NCBI RefSeq assembly: GCF_016798325.1
Contig: NZ_JAERVO010000003.1
Span: 124,001-188,000, forward strand
DNA from: Marinobacter mangrovi
Lineage (GTDB): Bacteria > Pseudomonadota > Gammaproteobacteria > Pseudomonadales > Oleiphilaceae
Length of the DNA stretch: 64,000 nt
Reading direction: 5' to 3'
The notes below the pieces were generated by a model. It ran no database searches and was not told where the DNA came from. It saw nothing but the letters and a program-made list of their open reading frames with translations. A program made the translations under genes and the position numbers. Each line of letters starts with the position of its first letter. Position 1 is the first letter of the stretch. Positions 9,257 to 18,372 of this stretch are shown here, one piece after another.

Positions 9257-9694
9257 CTAGCGCAGCTGATGGGTCAGCCAGGAATGGATCTGGGCCGCCG
9301 AGAGGGCGCCGCTCTGGCGCGCCACCTCCTGGCCGCCCCGGAACAGGATCATGGTCGGGATGCTGCGGATCCCGAAGCGGGCCGAAGCCTGCGGCGACTG
9401 CTCGGTATTCAGCTTGGCAAACAGGGCCTGCCCCTGCCAGTTCCGGGCCGCCTCCGCGAACGCCGGGGCCATCACCTTGCAGGGGCCGCACCAGCTGGCC
9501 CAGAAATCCACCAGCACCGGCAGGCTGGAACGCGCCGTGACGTTGGCCAGACTGGCGTCGCTCAATTCGGCCACGGTGCCATCGAGCACGGGCTTGCCAC
9601 AGGCGCCGCACTTGGGGCCTTCTTTCCGCCGTGCCTCAGGCACCCGATTGGTCTTGAGGCAGTGGGGACAGGGGATATTCAGGATGTCGGTCAT
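9257..9694 (-). CDS. trxC: thioredoxin 2
   Basis: Cytoplasmic disulfide reductase of 145 residues. Unlike thioredoxin 1 it has an N-terminal zinc ribbon of two CxxC pairs (CPHC 9-12 and CGAC 29-32) before the thioredoxin fold, whose active site is WCGPC (68-72) followed by Lys. The cis-Pro segment SIPTMILF is present. A GAGGTG ribosome site precedes the ATG. In enterobacteria trxC responds to oxidative stress; nothing here shows its regulation. A second, short thioredoxin lies at 31445. Confidence 0.93.
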   Translation of the reverse strand: MTDILNIPCPHCLKTNRVPEARRKEGPKCGACGKPVLDGTVAELSDASLANVTARSSLPVLVDFWASWCGPCKVMAPAFAEAARNWQGQALFAKLNTEQSPQASARFGIRSIPTMILFRGGQEVARQSGALSAAQIHSWLTHQLR

Positions 9695-9838
9695 GGCCGC
9701 ACCTCGTCTGTCGATATATCCCCGTCTTGGGGGTGGATGGCGGCAATATCAAGCACCCGTGCCATCGGTGAACTGGGGCCAAATGCTTGGCCACCGTTGT
9801 TTAAAACTTGCACGACCCCGGTGACTCGGGTTGAAATA

Positions 9839-9858
9839 AATAAAGCACATGCTTTATT
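9839..9858. promoter_or_regulatory. palindrome upstream of the monooxygenase, candidate operator
   Basis: AATAAAGCA (9839-9847) and TGCTTTATT (9850-9858) are perfect 9-bp arms separated by two bases, ending 33 bases before the monooxygenase ATG in an AT-rich pocket. The position suits a repressor or activator site; the cognate protein is not identifiable in the window. Confidence 0.45.
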
Positions 9859-9891
9859 CAACAAGAATCCGCCGTAACGAGGTCCAACACG

Positions 9892-11394
9892 ATGGCCAAC
9901 ACGCATTTCGACGTCCTGATTGTCGGCGCCGGCATTTCCGGCATCGGCGCCGCCTATCACCTGCAGACTCACTGCCCCGACAAGCGCTACGCCATTCTGG
10001 AAGGTCGCGACAATATGGGCGGCACCTGGGACCTGTTCCGCTATCCGGGCATCCGCTCCGACTCGGACATGTACACCCTCGGCTTCAGCTTCCGGCCCTG
10101 GCGTCAGGGCAAAGCCATCGCCGACGGTCCGTCGATCCTGGACTACCTCAAGAACACCGCCACGGAAAACGGCATCGATCAACAGATCCGTTATAACCAC
10201 TGGGTGACCCATTACGACTGGTCCAGCGAGGACGCCACCTGGACGGTGACGGCGAAAAACCAGAAGACCGGACGCCCGGTCAAACTGACCTGCAACTTCC
10301 TGCTCAACTGCTCCGGCTATTACCGCTACGACCAGGGCTACATGCCGGACTTCCCGGGCATCAAGCAGTTCAAGGGTCAGGTGATCCATCCCCAGCACTG
10401 GCCGGACGACCTGGATTACACCGGCAAGCGGGTAGTGGTGATCGGCAGTGGCGCCACAGCCGTGACCCTGGTGCCGTCGATGGCGGACAAGGCCAGGCAG
10501 GTCACCATGCTGCAGCGCTCACCCACCTATATCCTGTCGCTGCCGGATGTGGACCTGATCGCCCGCTGGCTGAACCGTCTCCTCCCGGCCAAGGCGGCCT
10601 ACCAGATCACCCGCTGGAAGAACGTGTCCATGCAGACGCTGTTCTACCAGGCCTGTCGGCGCTACCCGAAGCTGATGCGTCGCGTGTTGCGCCAGCACCT
10701 GAAATCCCAGCTGGGTAAAGACTTCGATATCGATACCCACTTCAATCCCAGCTACAACCCCTGGGACCAGCGCCTGTGCCTGGTGCCCAACGGCGACCTG
10801 TTCCGGGCCCTGCGCAAGGGCGACGCGGACATCGTCACCGACCACATCGACACCTTCACCGAGAACGGCATTCGCCTGAAATCCGGCCAGGAACTGGACG
10901 CGGACATCGTGATTTCCGCCACCGGTCTGAACCTGGTGACCCTCGGCGGCGCCGAGCTGCATGTGGACGGCCAGCTGATCCAGCCCAACGAGACCATGGG
11001 TTACAAAGGCATGATGCTCAGCAACGTGCCCAACCTGGCCATGGTGGTGGGGTACACCAACGCCTCCTGGACCCTCAAGGCGGACCTGACCAGCGAGTAC
11101 GTCTGCCGGCTACTGCAGTACATGGACCAGCAGGGTTATGACAAGGTGACGCCGGTGGTCAGTGGCGACGTCGAGGAAGAGCCCTTCCTGGATCTGGACT
11201 CCGGTTACGTCCTGCGGGCCCTGGAGCACCTGCCCAAACAGGGCGACCGCAAACCCTGGAAGCTCTACCAGAACTATCTGCTGGACCTGATCAACCTGCG
11301 CTACGGCAAGGTGGACGACGACGCCCTGGTCTTCTCCCACGCCGGCGACGCAGCCAGCCACACCGGTCAACTCGCCGCCGCCCAGCAGGCCTGA
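9892..11394 (+). CDS. flavin-containing (Baeyer-Villiger-type) monooxygenase
   Basis: FAD/NADPH-dependent oxygenase of 500 residues that would insert oxygen into a ketone or similar substrate. The first Rossmann motif GAGISG is at 12-17, followed by a GGTWDLFRYPGIRSDSDMYT block typical of this class. The Baeyer-Villiger fingerprint region reads FKGQVIHPQHWP (about 160-171), close to FxGxxxHxxxWP, and a second Rossmann motif IGSGATA follows near 186. A GAGG ribosome site sits 9 bases before the ATG. It is a single-gene unit ended by a strong terminator. Substrate unknown; related proteins act on cyclic ketones, phenylacetone or long-chain ketones. Confidence 0.88.
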   Translation: MANTHFDVLIVGAGISGIGAAYHLQTHCPDKRYAILEGRDNMGGTWDLFRYPGIRSDSDMYTLGFSFRPWRQGKAIADGPSILDYLKNTATENGIDQQIRYNHWVTHYDWSSEDATWTVTAKNQKTGRPVKLTCNFLLNCSGYYRYDQGYMPDFPGIKQFKGQVIHPQHWPDDLDYTGKRVVVIGSGATAVTLVPSMADKARQVTMLQRSPTYILSLPDVDLIARWLNRLLPAKAAYQITRWKNVSMQTLFYQACRRYPKLMRRVLRQHLKSQLGKDFDIDTHFNPSYNPWDQRLCLVPNGDLFRALRKGDADIVTDHIDTFTENGIRLKSGQELDADIVISATGLNLVTLGGAELHVDGQLIQPNETMGYKGMMLSNVPNLAMVVGYTNASWTLKADLTSEYVCRLLQYMDQQGYDKVTPVVSGDVEEEPFLDLDSGYVLRALEHLPKQGDRKPWKLYQNYLLDLINLRYGKVDDDALVFSHAGDAASHTGQLAAAQQA

Positions 11395-11401
11395 CCCTGC
11401 C

Positions 11402-11441
11402 GCCGGCAACCGGGTCCCGGTTGCCGGCTTTTCCCTTTTCC
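11402..11441 (+). terminator. strong intrinsic terminator after the monooxygenase
   Basis: Perfect 12-bp stem (11402-11413 with 11417-11428), three-base loop, then TTTTCCCTTTTCC. It lies 7 bases after the monooxygenase stop. Confidence 0.9.
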
Positions 11442-11522
11442 TTGATTCAGAACAAGGCGATCCTACCCGATTCTGCTAGTGTCATTGATCGTTGTTTTAT
11501 TGACCTTCTGCGTCTTTCCCAC

Positions 11523-11549
11523 TGAAGATTCAGGCTCACCTGTCGATAA
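11523..11549 (+). promoter_or_regulatory. sigma-28 (FliA)-type promoter candidate for the chemoreceptor
   Basis: TGAAGATT (11523-11530), exactly 11 bases, then GTCGATAA (11542-11549). Against the FliA consensus TAAAGTTT-N11-GCCGATAA this is 6/8 and 7/8 with ideal spacing, 60 bases ahead of a chemoreceptor gene, a typical FliA target. Confidence 0.6.
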
Positions 11550-11609
11550 CACCATAAGACCGACAGGACGGACCTGTGTCGGTGCTGTCACTGGAGAACC
11601 CGGACGCCT

Positions 11610-12836
11610 ATGATGAGCCTGCTTAAGAACGCCCGTCTCAAATACAAATTCTGGTTGCTCAACATCGTCGTATTGGCGGTGATGCTGTTGCTGGTGTTGT
11701 TTGCCATGTCGCGCATGGCCGATGCGACCGGGCAGCCCCTTAGCGCCATCGTCAGCGACCACGCAGCCGCCTTCGCTGGCGTCGTGGTGGTGCTGATGAT
11801 CTTCGAAATGGCCTGCTCCCAGTTGTTGATCAGCTTTATTGAGCGCCATGTGCACCGACTCAAGGACACCATGGTGGAGGTCCAGGCCAGCGGCAACCTG
11901 AGCCTGCGGGCCCCGGTGGATTCCACCGACGAGATCGGCGCCATGGGCGAGGCGTTCAACGCCATGCAGGCCCGTACCGGTCGCGTGGTGAGCAGTATGA
12001 AGGCCGCCATCCAGCGACTCGAAAGTGAAGTCGCCGCGCTGACCGAAGCCGCCGAGCGCAGCCGGGACGAACTCAAACGCCAACAGACCGGTACCGACCG
12101 CTCTGCCGAGGCCATCCAGGCCATGCTGGAAAGCTTCCGTGGCATTGCCGGGCAGGCGGATGCGGCCAAGGAGCTGTCCCATGAGGCACGCCGTGCCGCG
12201 GTCGAGGGCAGTGAACGGGTGGCCCAGTCTTCCCGCTCCATCCAGCAACTGGCCGACGTCATCCAGAAATCCGCGGGCAGCGTGGAAGCGCTGGCCGAGA
12301 ACAGCCGGGAAATCGGCAGTGCCGTCACCGAAATCCAGGGGATCGCCGAGCAGACCAACCTGTTGGCGTTGAATGCCGCGATCGAGGCCGCCCGGGCGGG
12401 CGATCAGGGTCGGGGATTTGCGGTGGTTGCCGACGAAGTGCGAAAGCTGGCCCAGCGGGTGCAGGATTCCACCGAACAGATCCAGGGCACCATCGACCGG
12501 CTGCTGGGCACCATGGGCGAGGCGGTTCAGCAGATGAACACCAGCTCGGTGGATGCCAGCCGCTGCGTGGAAGAAGCCGACGCCGGCGCCGCCGCGCTGC
12601 AGGAAATCAGCGCCATGGTGCTGCGCATCGACGACACCAACCAGGACATCGCCGACGTGTCCGCCCAGCAGACCTCAGCCACCGACGAGGTGCAGCAGAA
12701 CGTCCAGAGCATCCGCGAAACCACCCAGGCGATGGTCAATCAGCTGGTGGAAAGCGCCGACATGAGCCGGCGCCTGCGGGAACTCATCCGGGAACTGGAA
12801 AGCGCCGCGGCGCAGGTGTCGGTGGAGGACGCCTGA
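11610..12836 (+). CDS. methyl-accepting chemotaxis protein without a large sensor domain
   Basis: Inner-membrane chemoreceptor of 408 residues. Two hydrophobic helices (about 15-33 and 47-72) enclose only a short loop, so there is no conventional periplasmic ligand domain; a HAMP-like segment follows to about 130, then the long signalling coiled coil with the highly conserved tip [20 protein letters not shown] (about 246-265) that contacts CheA/CheW. Start ATG 11610 follows GGAG; a second ATG is adjacent. A FliA-like promoter lies upstream. It may sense through the membrane, cytoplasmic redox or a partner protein. No chemotaxis kinase genes are nearby. Confidence 0.9.
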   Translation: MMSLLKNARLKYKFWLLNIVVLAVMLLLVLFAMSRMADATGQPLSAIVSDHAAAFAGVVVVLMIFEMACSQLLISFIERHVHRLKDTMVEVQASGNLSLRAPVDSTDEIGAMGEAFNAMQARTGRVVSSMKAAIQRLESEVAALTEAAERSRDELKRQQTGTDRSAEAIQAMLESFRGIAGQADAAKELSHEARRAAVEGSERVAQSSRSIQQLADVIQKSAGSVEALAENSREIGSAVTEIQGIAEQTNLLALNAAIEAARAGDQGRGFAVVADEVRKLAQRVQDSTEQIQGTIDRLLGTMGEAVQQMNTSSVDASRCVEEADAGAAALQEISAMVLRIDDTNQDIADVSAQQTSATDEVQQNVQSIRETTQAMVNQLVESADMSRRLRELIRELESAAAQVSVEDA

Positions 12837-12842
12837 GCCGGA

Positions 12843-13304
12843 TCAGCGACCGGGCTTCCAGGAGCGCTGCATTTCCAGGAACAGGAACGAGGCGCTCCAG
12901 GTGATCAGCACCAGCCCGGTCAGTGCCTCGATCCCGCACAGGAAGCGAATCGGTCCAAACGGCTCGATGTCACCAAAGCCCACGGTGGTGTAGGTGGTGA
13001 GCGAGAAGTAGACGCAGTCCAGTAACGTGCCGGAGAAATTGCCTGCCAGGTGCCCCCAGTACGGCGATGCGTTCATCCAGTAATACACAACGCCAAACAG
13101 CCAGACTTCCACCATGTGCGCCAGCATGGCGCCGCCCACTCCGACCACGATGCGGAAATGATGGGGAATACCCAGCCGCGGTATGTAGCGGTTGAGCAAA
13201 GACAGCCCCCGGAAATGCACCAGCACCGCGATAGCCGTGACGAGCGTGTTGAGCGCCACCATGAGCGCCAGGGACACATCCGGTAAGTCCAGGGATTCGG
13301 GCAT
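12843..13304 (-). CDS. two-transmembrane ion channel (potassium-channel type)
   Basis: 153-residue membrane protein with an N-terminal hydrophobic helix (about 8-28), two further helices, and a pore loop with TTYTTVGFGD before the last helix. TVGFGD is the potassium selectivity filter (consensus TVGYGD). No cytoplasmic regulatory (RCK or cyclic-nucleotide) domain is present, so gating is unknown. AGGAG lies 9 bases before the ATG. It is tail-to-tail with the chemoreceptor, with 6 bases between the stops. Confidence 0.85.
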   Translation of the reverse strand: MPESLDLPDVSLALMVALNTLVTAIAVLVHFRGLSLLNRYIPRLGIPHHFRIVVGVGGAMLAHMVEVWLFGVVYYWMNASPYWGHLAGNFSGTLLDCVYFSLTTYTTVGFGDIEPFGPIRFLCGIEALTGLVLITWSASFLFLEMQRSWKPGR

Positions 13305-13378
13305 CCGTTTTCACTCCTGCCTGTCACCGGCCCAGCTTAAAGGGGACGGCGACCGGAAGCGAGACACCCCTGCGGCGA

Positions 13379-14350
13379 TCAACCACAGCCCTCGACACAT
13401 TCGCCGCCGGCGTCAAATGCCATGGTGCGGCCGCTCAGCGGCACATGTACTGGCACGTCGGACGCCTGAATAAACGCGTCGGTCCGCGTCCCTGGCCGGA
13501 CCTTGCCCTTTTCCGTCGCCGGCTCATTGGCGTGGGATGGAATCACGCTGGCGGGCTTGACCATCTCGTTGATCACGTGAGCCGCTTCCTCTGGCCCGGT
13601 CGTGTAGGTGTCCCCAATGTTCATGACCGCCAGCTTGGCCCCGTAGTAGTCGTGCACCACGGCTTCCTGATCCGCGGTGATGCCGGTATCGCCGGACAGG
13701 TAGACCACCAGGCCGTTCGTGAACGTCAGTACGTAACCGGTGGGCGGGCCGACATAGGCGGTCAGCCCCGCCGCCGAGAGGATCTTGCCCATCTGCCCAT
13801 CGATAAAGGCCGGCGACAGCCCGTTGCTGTGCACTGCCGGCACCGTGGTGATCCCTACGCCGCCCTCTTCCACATGGGCGCCGAAGCGGACCAGCACGGA
13901 AGCCTTCGGGTCGCCCCCGGCGGCTTCCAGGCGGCCGGCAAAGAAGCTGGCCATTTCACTGCCGGTGACGATCCGGGCGTTCTTCTTGACCGCTATCTTG
14001 ACGCTGTTGGACAGCGGCGCGTCGTCTTCGGAGGCCGCCGGTGAGGCACAGCTGCCGGCGTTGGGTTCCGGAATGTGCCGGTCGCCCAGATGGTCGCCGT
14101 GAACGTGGCTGACCAGGACCACGTCGATGTTGCCCAGGCGCGGGTCATCGGCCCCGGCGACCGTGCGGCCGGCGTCATACAGGATGCGCGTACCATTGGG
14201 GTCTTCGAACACCAGGGCCCGGTCGAGGACGCAGAACTCGCCGTCCTGCCCGCCCAGTGGCGTGACGCGGACCGTATCGGCGGCACGCGCCACCGGCGTT
14301 ACCAGTGCCAGCAAGGCGAGAGATACAAGGCTGTTTCGAATGAGGTGCAT
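13379..14350 (-). CDS. exported metallo-beta-lactamase-fold hydrolase
   Basis: Secreted or periplasmic hydrolase of 323 residues. Residues 1-23 form a Sec signal peptide ending ARA. The metal-binding motif HVHGDH is at 82-87 (HxHxDH), with later conserved LSGDTGI and SHANE providing further ligands, as in UlaG-like metal-dependent hydrolases. Cys-rich ends (GSCASPA, GGECVEGCG) could form disulfides in the periplasm. AGGGAGA precedes the ATG. Substrate unknown; the fold covers lactonases, phosphodiesterases and others, and the neighbours give no clue. Confidence 0.85.
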   Translation of the reverse strand: MHLIRNSLVSLALLALVTPVARAADTVRVTPLGGQDGEFCVLDRALVFEDPNGTRILYDAGRTVAGADDPRLGNIDVVLVSHVHGDHLGDRHIPEPNAGSCASPAASEDDAPLSNSVKIAVKKNARIVTGSEMASFFAGRLEAAGGDPKASVLVRFGAHVEEGGVGITTVPAVHSNGLSPAFIDGQMGKILSAAGLTAYVGPPTGYVLTFTNGLVVYLSGDTGITADQEAVVHDYYGAKLAVMNIGDTYTTGPEEAAHVINEMVKPASVIPSHANEPATEKGKVRPGTRTDAFIQASDVPVHVPLSGRTMAFDAGGECVEGCG

Positions 14351-14492
14351 GAGCAGTCTCCCTGGGAATCAGAATCCATCGGTGTGTCGCTAATGCTACG
14401 TGGGTCGAAGTAAAGCCGATGTTTCGCCAATCGATTGCGACTTTGAACTATGTCAGTATGGTCGCCGAAAACCCATTCCACACATTTTGTCG

Positions 14493-14587
14493 CCAGGGGA
14501 GTCCACCGCACGCCGGCGGGCTGAGAATACGACGGGAAACCGTCCAAACCCTGGAACCTGATCCGGTTCATACCGGCGGAGGAAGTG
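14493..14587 (+). ncRNA. thiamine pyrophosphate (TPP) riboswitch
   Basis: The THI-element landmarks occur in order: GGGGAG (14496-14501), a P3 stem around CGCCGGCG, GGCTGAGAATA (14519-14529), an extra small hairpin (GACGG/CCGTC, 14531-14544), ACCCTGGAACCTGATC (14548-14563), and the closing ATACCGGCGGAGGAAGTG (14570-14587). These match the core of E. coli thiM/thiC leaders. The 3' end includes the GGAGGA that serves as ribosome site for the GTG at 14592, so TPP binding would most simply block translation. Confidence 0.95.
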
Positions 14588-14591
14588 CGAC

Positions 14592-15959
14592 GTGATCATC
14601 ACCGTAGCGGCCGTTGCCGCCGCATTGCTTGTCTTTACCTGGTTGGGCCTGCGCGCCCGTTTCGCGGATGGCGGCCTGGACGACTACGTCACCGCCCGCA
14701 ACTCCCAGGGCGCCCAGGCTCTGGGGCTGTCCTTCCTGGCCTCCGGCATGGGCGGCTGGATCCTGTTTGCCCCGCCCGAAGTGGGGGCCATGGTGGGCCC
14801 AATTGCGCTGGCCGGCTACGCCGTCGGGGCGGCGCTGCCGTTCCTGGTGTTCGCGGCCTGCGGCCCGGCCATCCGGCGTCACCTGCCCGAAGGCCGCAGC
14901 ATCGGCGAATTCGCCCAGGCCTGCTTCGGCACCGGCGTGCGCCGCTGGGTAGCCCTGATTTCCGTGCTCTACATGCTGTGTTTCCTGACCGCCGAACTCA
15001 CGGCTGTGGGCGCCATCACCGGCCTGCTCACGGACCTCAACGGCAACCTCGCCATCCTCGGCGTGGCGATCACCACGCTGGTCTACACCGCCTGGGGCGG
15101 CTTGCGAGCGAGCCTGGTGACCGATCGCTGGCAGGGTCTGTTGCTGATCGCGCTGATCCTTCTGGTCGGGGCGGTGGCGATCCCGGCCTTGCCGGACGCG
15201 TCGGCCTCGGCCAGTCTGCCCCAGGTGCCGGTGGCGGATGCCCTGGCCGTGGCCCTGACCCTGGTGATCGCGGTGACCGCGGCCAACCTGTTCCATCAGG
15301 GCTACTGGCAACGGCTCTGGGCTGCGAAGGACGGCGCTGCCTTGGGTCGCGGCGCAATTCTGGGCGGTGTGACCACCGTGCTGGTGGTGGCCCTGGTCGG
15401 CGGGCTTGGCATCGCCGCCGCGCTGAGTGGAGCCGACCTCGGCTCACCGCCGATTCCGTTCTTCGCCCTGCTGCACAGCGCGCCGGCCTGGCTGGCGACT
15501 GTCGCGTTGGTCCTGGCTCTCACGCTGGTCGCGTCGTCGGTCGACACGTTGCAGAATGGCCTGGCGTCGCTGGCGGTCACCGAAAAGCGCGGCCTGTCCC
15601 TGACCGGTGCCCGCTGGCTGACGGTGCTGTTGATGGTGCCGGTGATTCTCATCGCCCTGCAGGGCTACTCGGTGCTGCGGCTGTTCCTGATTGCCGACCT
15701 GCTGTGCGCCACCACGGTGATTCCGGTGCTGCTGGGCCTCTGGTCACGGATGACCACCGCGGCTGCCGTCGCCGGTTCCACGGCCGGCCTGATCGGTGCC
15801 GTGCTGCCGGACTGGATCGCCACGGGCAGTGTGATTGAAGGCCTGCACGCCGCCAGCTTCCCCGGTGGCGTGCCGACCCTGGCGCCGTTCCTCGGCGCGC
15901 TGGTGGCGTCAGCGACGGTCAGTATCCTCTTCGCCCTTTCCAGTCGATCCCCTGCCTGA
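14592..15959 (+). CDS. sodium:solute symporter under TPP riboswitch control (likely thiamine or precursor uptake)
   Basis: Inner-membrane symporter of 455 residues with about 12-13 hydrophobic helices and the SSS-family stretch FLASGMGGWILFAPPEVGAM near the start, resembling PanF/PutP-type transporters. GTG 14592 is used; its ribosome site GGAGGA is part of the TPP riboswitch. Riboswitch control is the main functional clue: repression by TPP predicts a role in importing thiamine, hydroxymethylpyrimidine or another precursor. Comparative genomics has earlier proposed SSS-type thiamine-related transporters (ThiV). No thiamine biosynthesis gene is adjacent. Substrate is inferred, not shown. Confidence 0.85.
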   Translation: MIITVAAVAAALLVFTWLGLRARFADGGLDDYVTARNSQGAQALGLSFLASGMGGWILFAPPEVGAMVGPIALAGYAVGAALPFLVFAACGPAIRRHLPEGRSIGEFAQACFGTGVRRWVALISVLYMLCFLTAELTAVGAITGLLTDLNGNLAILGVAITTLVYTAWGGLRASLVTDRWQGLLLIALILLVGAVAIPALPDASASASLPQVPVADALAVALTLVIAVTAANLFHQGYWQRLWAAKDGAALGRGAILGGVTTVLVVALVGGLGIAAALSGADLGSPPIPFFALLHSAPAWLATVALVLALTLVASSVDTLQNGLASLAVTEKRGLSLTGARWLTVLLMVPVILIALQGYSVLRLFLIADLLCATTVIPVLLGLWSRMTTAAAVAGSTAGLIGAVLPDWIATGSVIEGLHAASFPGGVPTLAPFLGALVASATVSILFALSSRSPA

Positions 15960-15964
15960 AGGAA

Positions 15965-15996
15965 TGTCCGGCAGGTCCTGTATGGCCTGCCGGACA
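15965..15996 (+). terminator. hairpin after the symporter
   Basis: Perfect 11-bp arms TGTCCGGCAGG (15965-15975) and CCTGCCGGACA (15986-15996) around a 10-base loop, 5 bases after the stop. There is no T-tract, so it may act as a stabilising 3' hairpin rather than a true terminator. Confidence 0.55.
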
Positions 15997-16087
15997 CTGT
16001 CCGCTCTGGCAGACAGGTGGTCGCCTCTCGTTCCGCCTATTAATTCAGACCTTTAGGGCTCCCATCCCCTGACACTGTCCACGCTAA

Positions 16088-16103
16088 CGGACACACCTGT
16101 CCG
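16088..16103. promoter_or_regulatory. inverted repeat upstream of the oligomer hydrolase
   Basis: CGGACA (16088-16093) and TGTCCG (16098-16103) with a 4-base spacer, in the 276-base gap ahead of the hydrolase. The same TGTCCG word recurs in the symporter hairpin and at 15998, so it may be an operator family or just echoes of that hairpin. Confidence 0.35.
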
Positions 16104-16236
16104 CCTGATGGAGTGTCATTTTTGCAACCCATTGTTTAGACGAGCACTTTGCGAGCTGGCACAGGATGCGCAATGGCTTTCCGGTCGGGCACTTCGTGCC
16201 TCTCCGATACAAAAACAAAAGCGCAAGGAGCACTCA

Positions 16237-18360
16237 ATGACGATTCGCCTTCCTGTTGTGGTGGCTGTGGCTGCTGTCAGCCTCGCCGCCTGCAAGACCG
16301 ATGACCTACCGATCACCGGCATCAACCAGAAACCGGACTTCCTGACCAGCGACATCGTTCACCAACGCTATAACGGCAGCAGCAACGACCTGCTGACCGG
16401 TGGTCTCGGCGCCAGCGGACTGGCCAGCGGCACCGCGCCGGCGCCGGCCGATCCCCTGAATCCCACGGCGACCGAATTGCGCACGCTCGCGATCTACAAC
16501 AACTACCGGGCGCTGGTGGATACCAGCGATGGCGGGGGCTACGGCACGCTGTTCGGCCCGCAGGTGGGAGCCGACGACAGCGAGGGCATGATCCCGGGAG
16601 ACGAATACCTGGCCCTGATGACCCTCGACGACAGCGACGTACCGGCCACCGTGATGCTGCAGGTGCCGGACAGCTTCGATCCCGACAACGCCTGCATGAT
16701 CACCGCACCGTCCTCCGGTTCCCGCGGGATTTATGGCGCCATCGGCACCGCGGGTGAGTGGGGCCTGAAAAAAGGCTGCGCGGTGATCTACACCGACAAG
16801 GGCACGGGCACCGGCGCCTTCAACCTGATGACCGGTGCCGGCCAGACCCTGCAGGGCCAGACAACGACCGATGCGACGGCCTCGCTCCAGTTCCGGCCGG
16901 ATCTGTCCGCATCCGACATCGAAACGTTCAACACCGACTGGCCGGATCGCTTTGCCGTCAAGCACACCCATTCGCAGACCAACCCCGAGGCGGACTGGGG
17001 CCAGTATGTGCTCAAGTCGATCGAATTCGGGTTCTACGTGCTGAATGAGACCTACGGGGAGGCATTGCCCAACGGCAAGATCCGGGTGACGCTGAAACCG
17101 GGCAACACGCTGGTGATTGCCTCGTCGGTGTCCAACGGGGCTGGCGCCTCGGTGCGGGCGGCGGAAGAAGACAGCCGCGGCCTGATCGACGGCGTCGCCG
17201 TGTCCGAACCCAACGTGAACCCGACGGTGGATACGAGCTTCAGCATCCGCCAGGGCAGCGCTGCACCCATCACCGACCACAGCCGCAGCCTGCTGGATTA
17301 CACCACCGCCCTGGCGGTCTACGAGGGCTGCGCCAACCTGGCGCCGGGGGTGAAGGACACCGCGCCGTTCAACGGGATCCTCAATGACTTCACGGTGGAT
17401 GACAACATCTGCAGCGCGCTGGCCGCCAAGGGGCTGGTGACGGGTGCGGACACCGACGCCCGGGCGACGGACGCCCAGCGGATCCTGAATGAGACCTTCG
17501 GCATCCAGCCGGAACAGAACCTCGTGGCCCCCAGTCACTTTGGTGCCGCGGTGGCCCAGAGCATCAGCATGACCTACGCCAACGCCTACGGCCGTTTCGG
17601 CGTAACCGACCGCCTGTGTGGGCTGAGCTACGCCGCGACCAACGCCAGCACCGGTGCTGTCGAGCCACTGGCGGAGGCCGCCGAGGCCACGCTGTTTGCC
17701 ACCAGCAACGGCATTCCGCCGTCGGCCGGTATCCATCAGGTCTACGACGCCGCCAGCGGCGGACCGACCAACCTCAAGCTGAGCGTCTCGCCCTCCAGCG
17801 GCCTGCAGGACTATGGCCTGGACGCCCTGCTGTGCCTGCGCAGCCTGGCCCAGGGCAGCGATGCGGTCACCGGGGCTGACCTGGCGGACGAACAGGCCAG
17901 CCAGGCGCAGCGGATTGCCGACGGCATCGACGCCATTCGCGCGAGCGGCGACCTGCACGGCATCCCGACCGTGATCGTGACCGGCCGCTCCGACGCTATC
18001 CTGCCCATCAACCACACGTCACGGCCCTATTTCGGGTTGAACCGGACCGTCGAGGGAAAGAAAAGCCAACTGCATTACTACGAAGTGCTCAATGGCCATC
18101 ACCTGGACGCGTTCAATGCCTTCGCCGGCTTTGACGAGCGCTACATCCCGCTGCACCGCTACTATCTGGAGGGGCTGGACCGGATGTACGCACACCTGAC
18201 CGATGGCACAGCCCTGCCGCCCAGCCAGGTGGTCCGGACCACCCCTCGCGGCGCTGGCGCGCCGGCGATCACCGAGGCCAACGTGCCGCCGATCGCGGAT
18301 AGTCCGGACGAAGCAGACCGGATCGTGTTTGAGGACAACGAGGTGCGTATTCCAGACTAG
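16237..18360 (+). CDS. D-(-)-3-hydroxybutyrate oligomer hydrolase, lipoprotein
   Basis: Hydrolyses 3-hydroxybutyrate oligomers released from polyhydroxybutyrate to the monomer. 707 residues, the size of the known 3HB-oligomer hydrolases. ATG 16237 is chosen because AAGGAG lies 6 bases upstream and it starts a lipoprotein signal with lipobox LAAC (Cys19); the frame is open to 16108 but that part does not look like protein. SSGSRG (159-164) is the probable nucleophile elbow, and the C-terminal [12 protein letters not shown] and NGHHLDAF blocks are expected to supply Asp and His. Lipid anchoring implies an envelope location for degrading external PHB oligomers. No PHA genes are adjacent. Confidence 0.88.
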   Translation: MTIRLPVVVAVAAVSLAACKTDDLPITGINQKPDFLTSDIVHQRYNGSSNDLLTGGLGASGLASGTAPAPADPLNPTATELRTLAIYNNYRALVDTSDGGGYGTLFGPQVGADDSEGMIPGDEYLALMTLDDSDVPATVMLQVPDSFDPDNACMITAPSSGSRGIYGAIGTAGEWGLKKGCAVIYTDKGTGTGAFNLMTGAGQTLQGQTTTDATASLQFRPDLSASDIETFNTDWPDRFAVKHTHSQTNPEADWGQYVLKSIEFGFYVLNETYGEALPNGKIRVTLKPGNTLVIASSVSNGAGASVRAAEEDSRGLIDGVAVSEPNVNPTVDTSFSIRQGSAAPITDHSRSLLDYTTALAVYEGCANLAPGVKDTAPFNGILNDFTVDDNICSALAAKGLVTGADTDARATDAQRILNETFGIQPEQNLVAPSHFGAAVAQSISMTYANAYGRFGVTDRLCGLSYAATNASTGAVEPLAEAAEATLFATSNGIPPSAGIHQVYDAASGGPTNLKLSVSPSSGLQDYGLDALLCLRSLAQGSDAVTGADLADEQASQAQRIADGIDAIRASGDLHGIPTVIVTGRSDAILPINHTSRPYFGLNRTVEGKKSQLHYYEVLNGHHLDAFNAFAGFDERYIPLHRYYLEGLDRMYAHLTDGTALPPSQVVRTTPRGAGAPAITEANVPPIADSPDEADRIVFEDNEVRIPD

Positions 18361-18372
18361 GCCGTTAAGCCA

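Noticed and set aside
16306-18015. 569-codon minus-strand frame opposite the 3HB-oligomer hydrolase
   Set aside because: Shadow of the hydrolase; no domain, ribosome site or plausible codon use.
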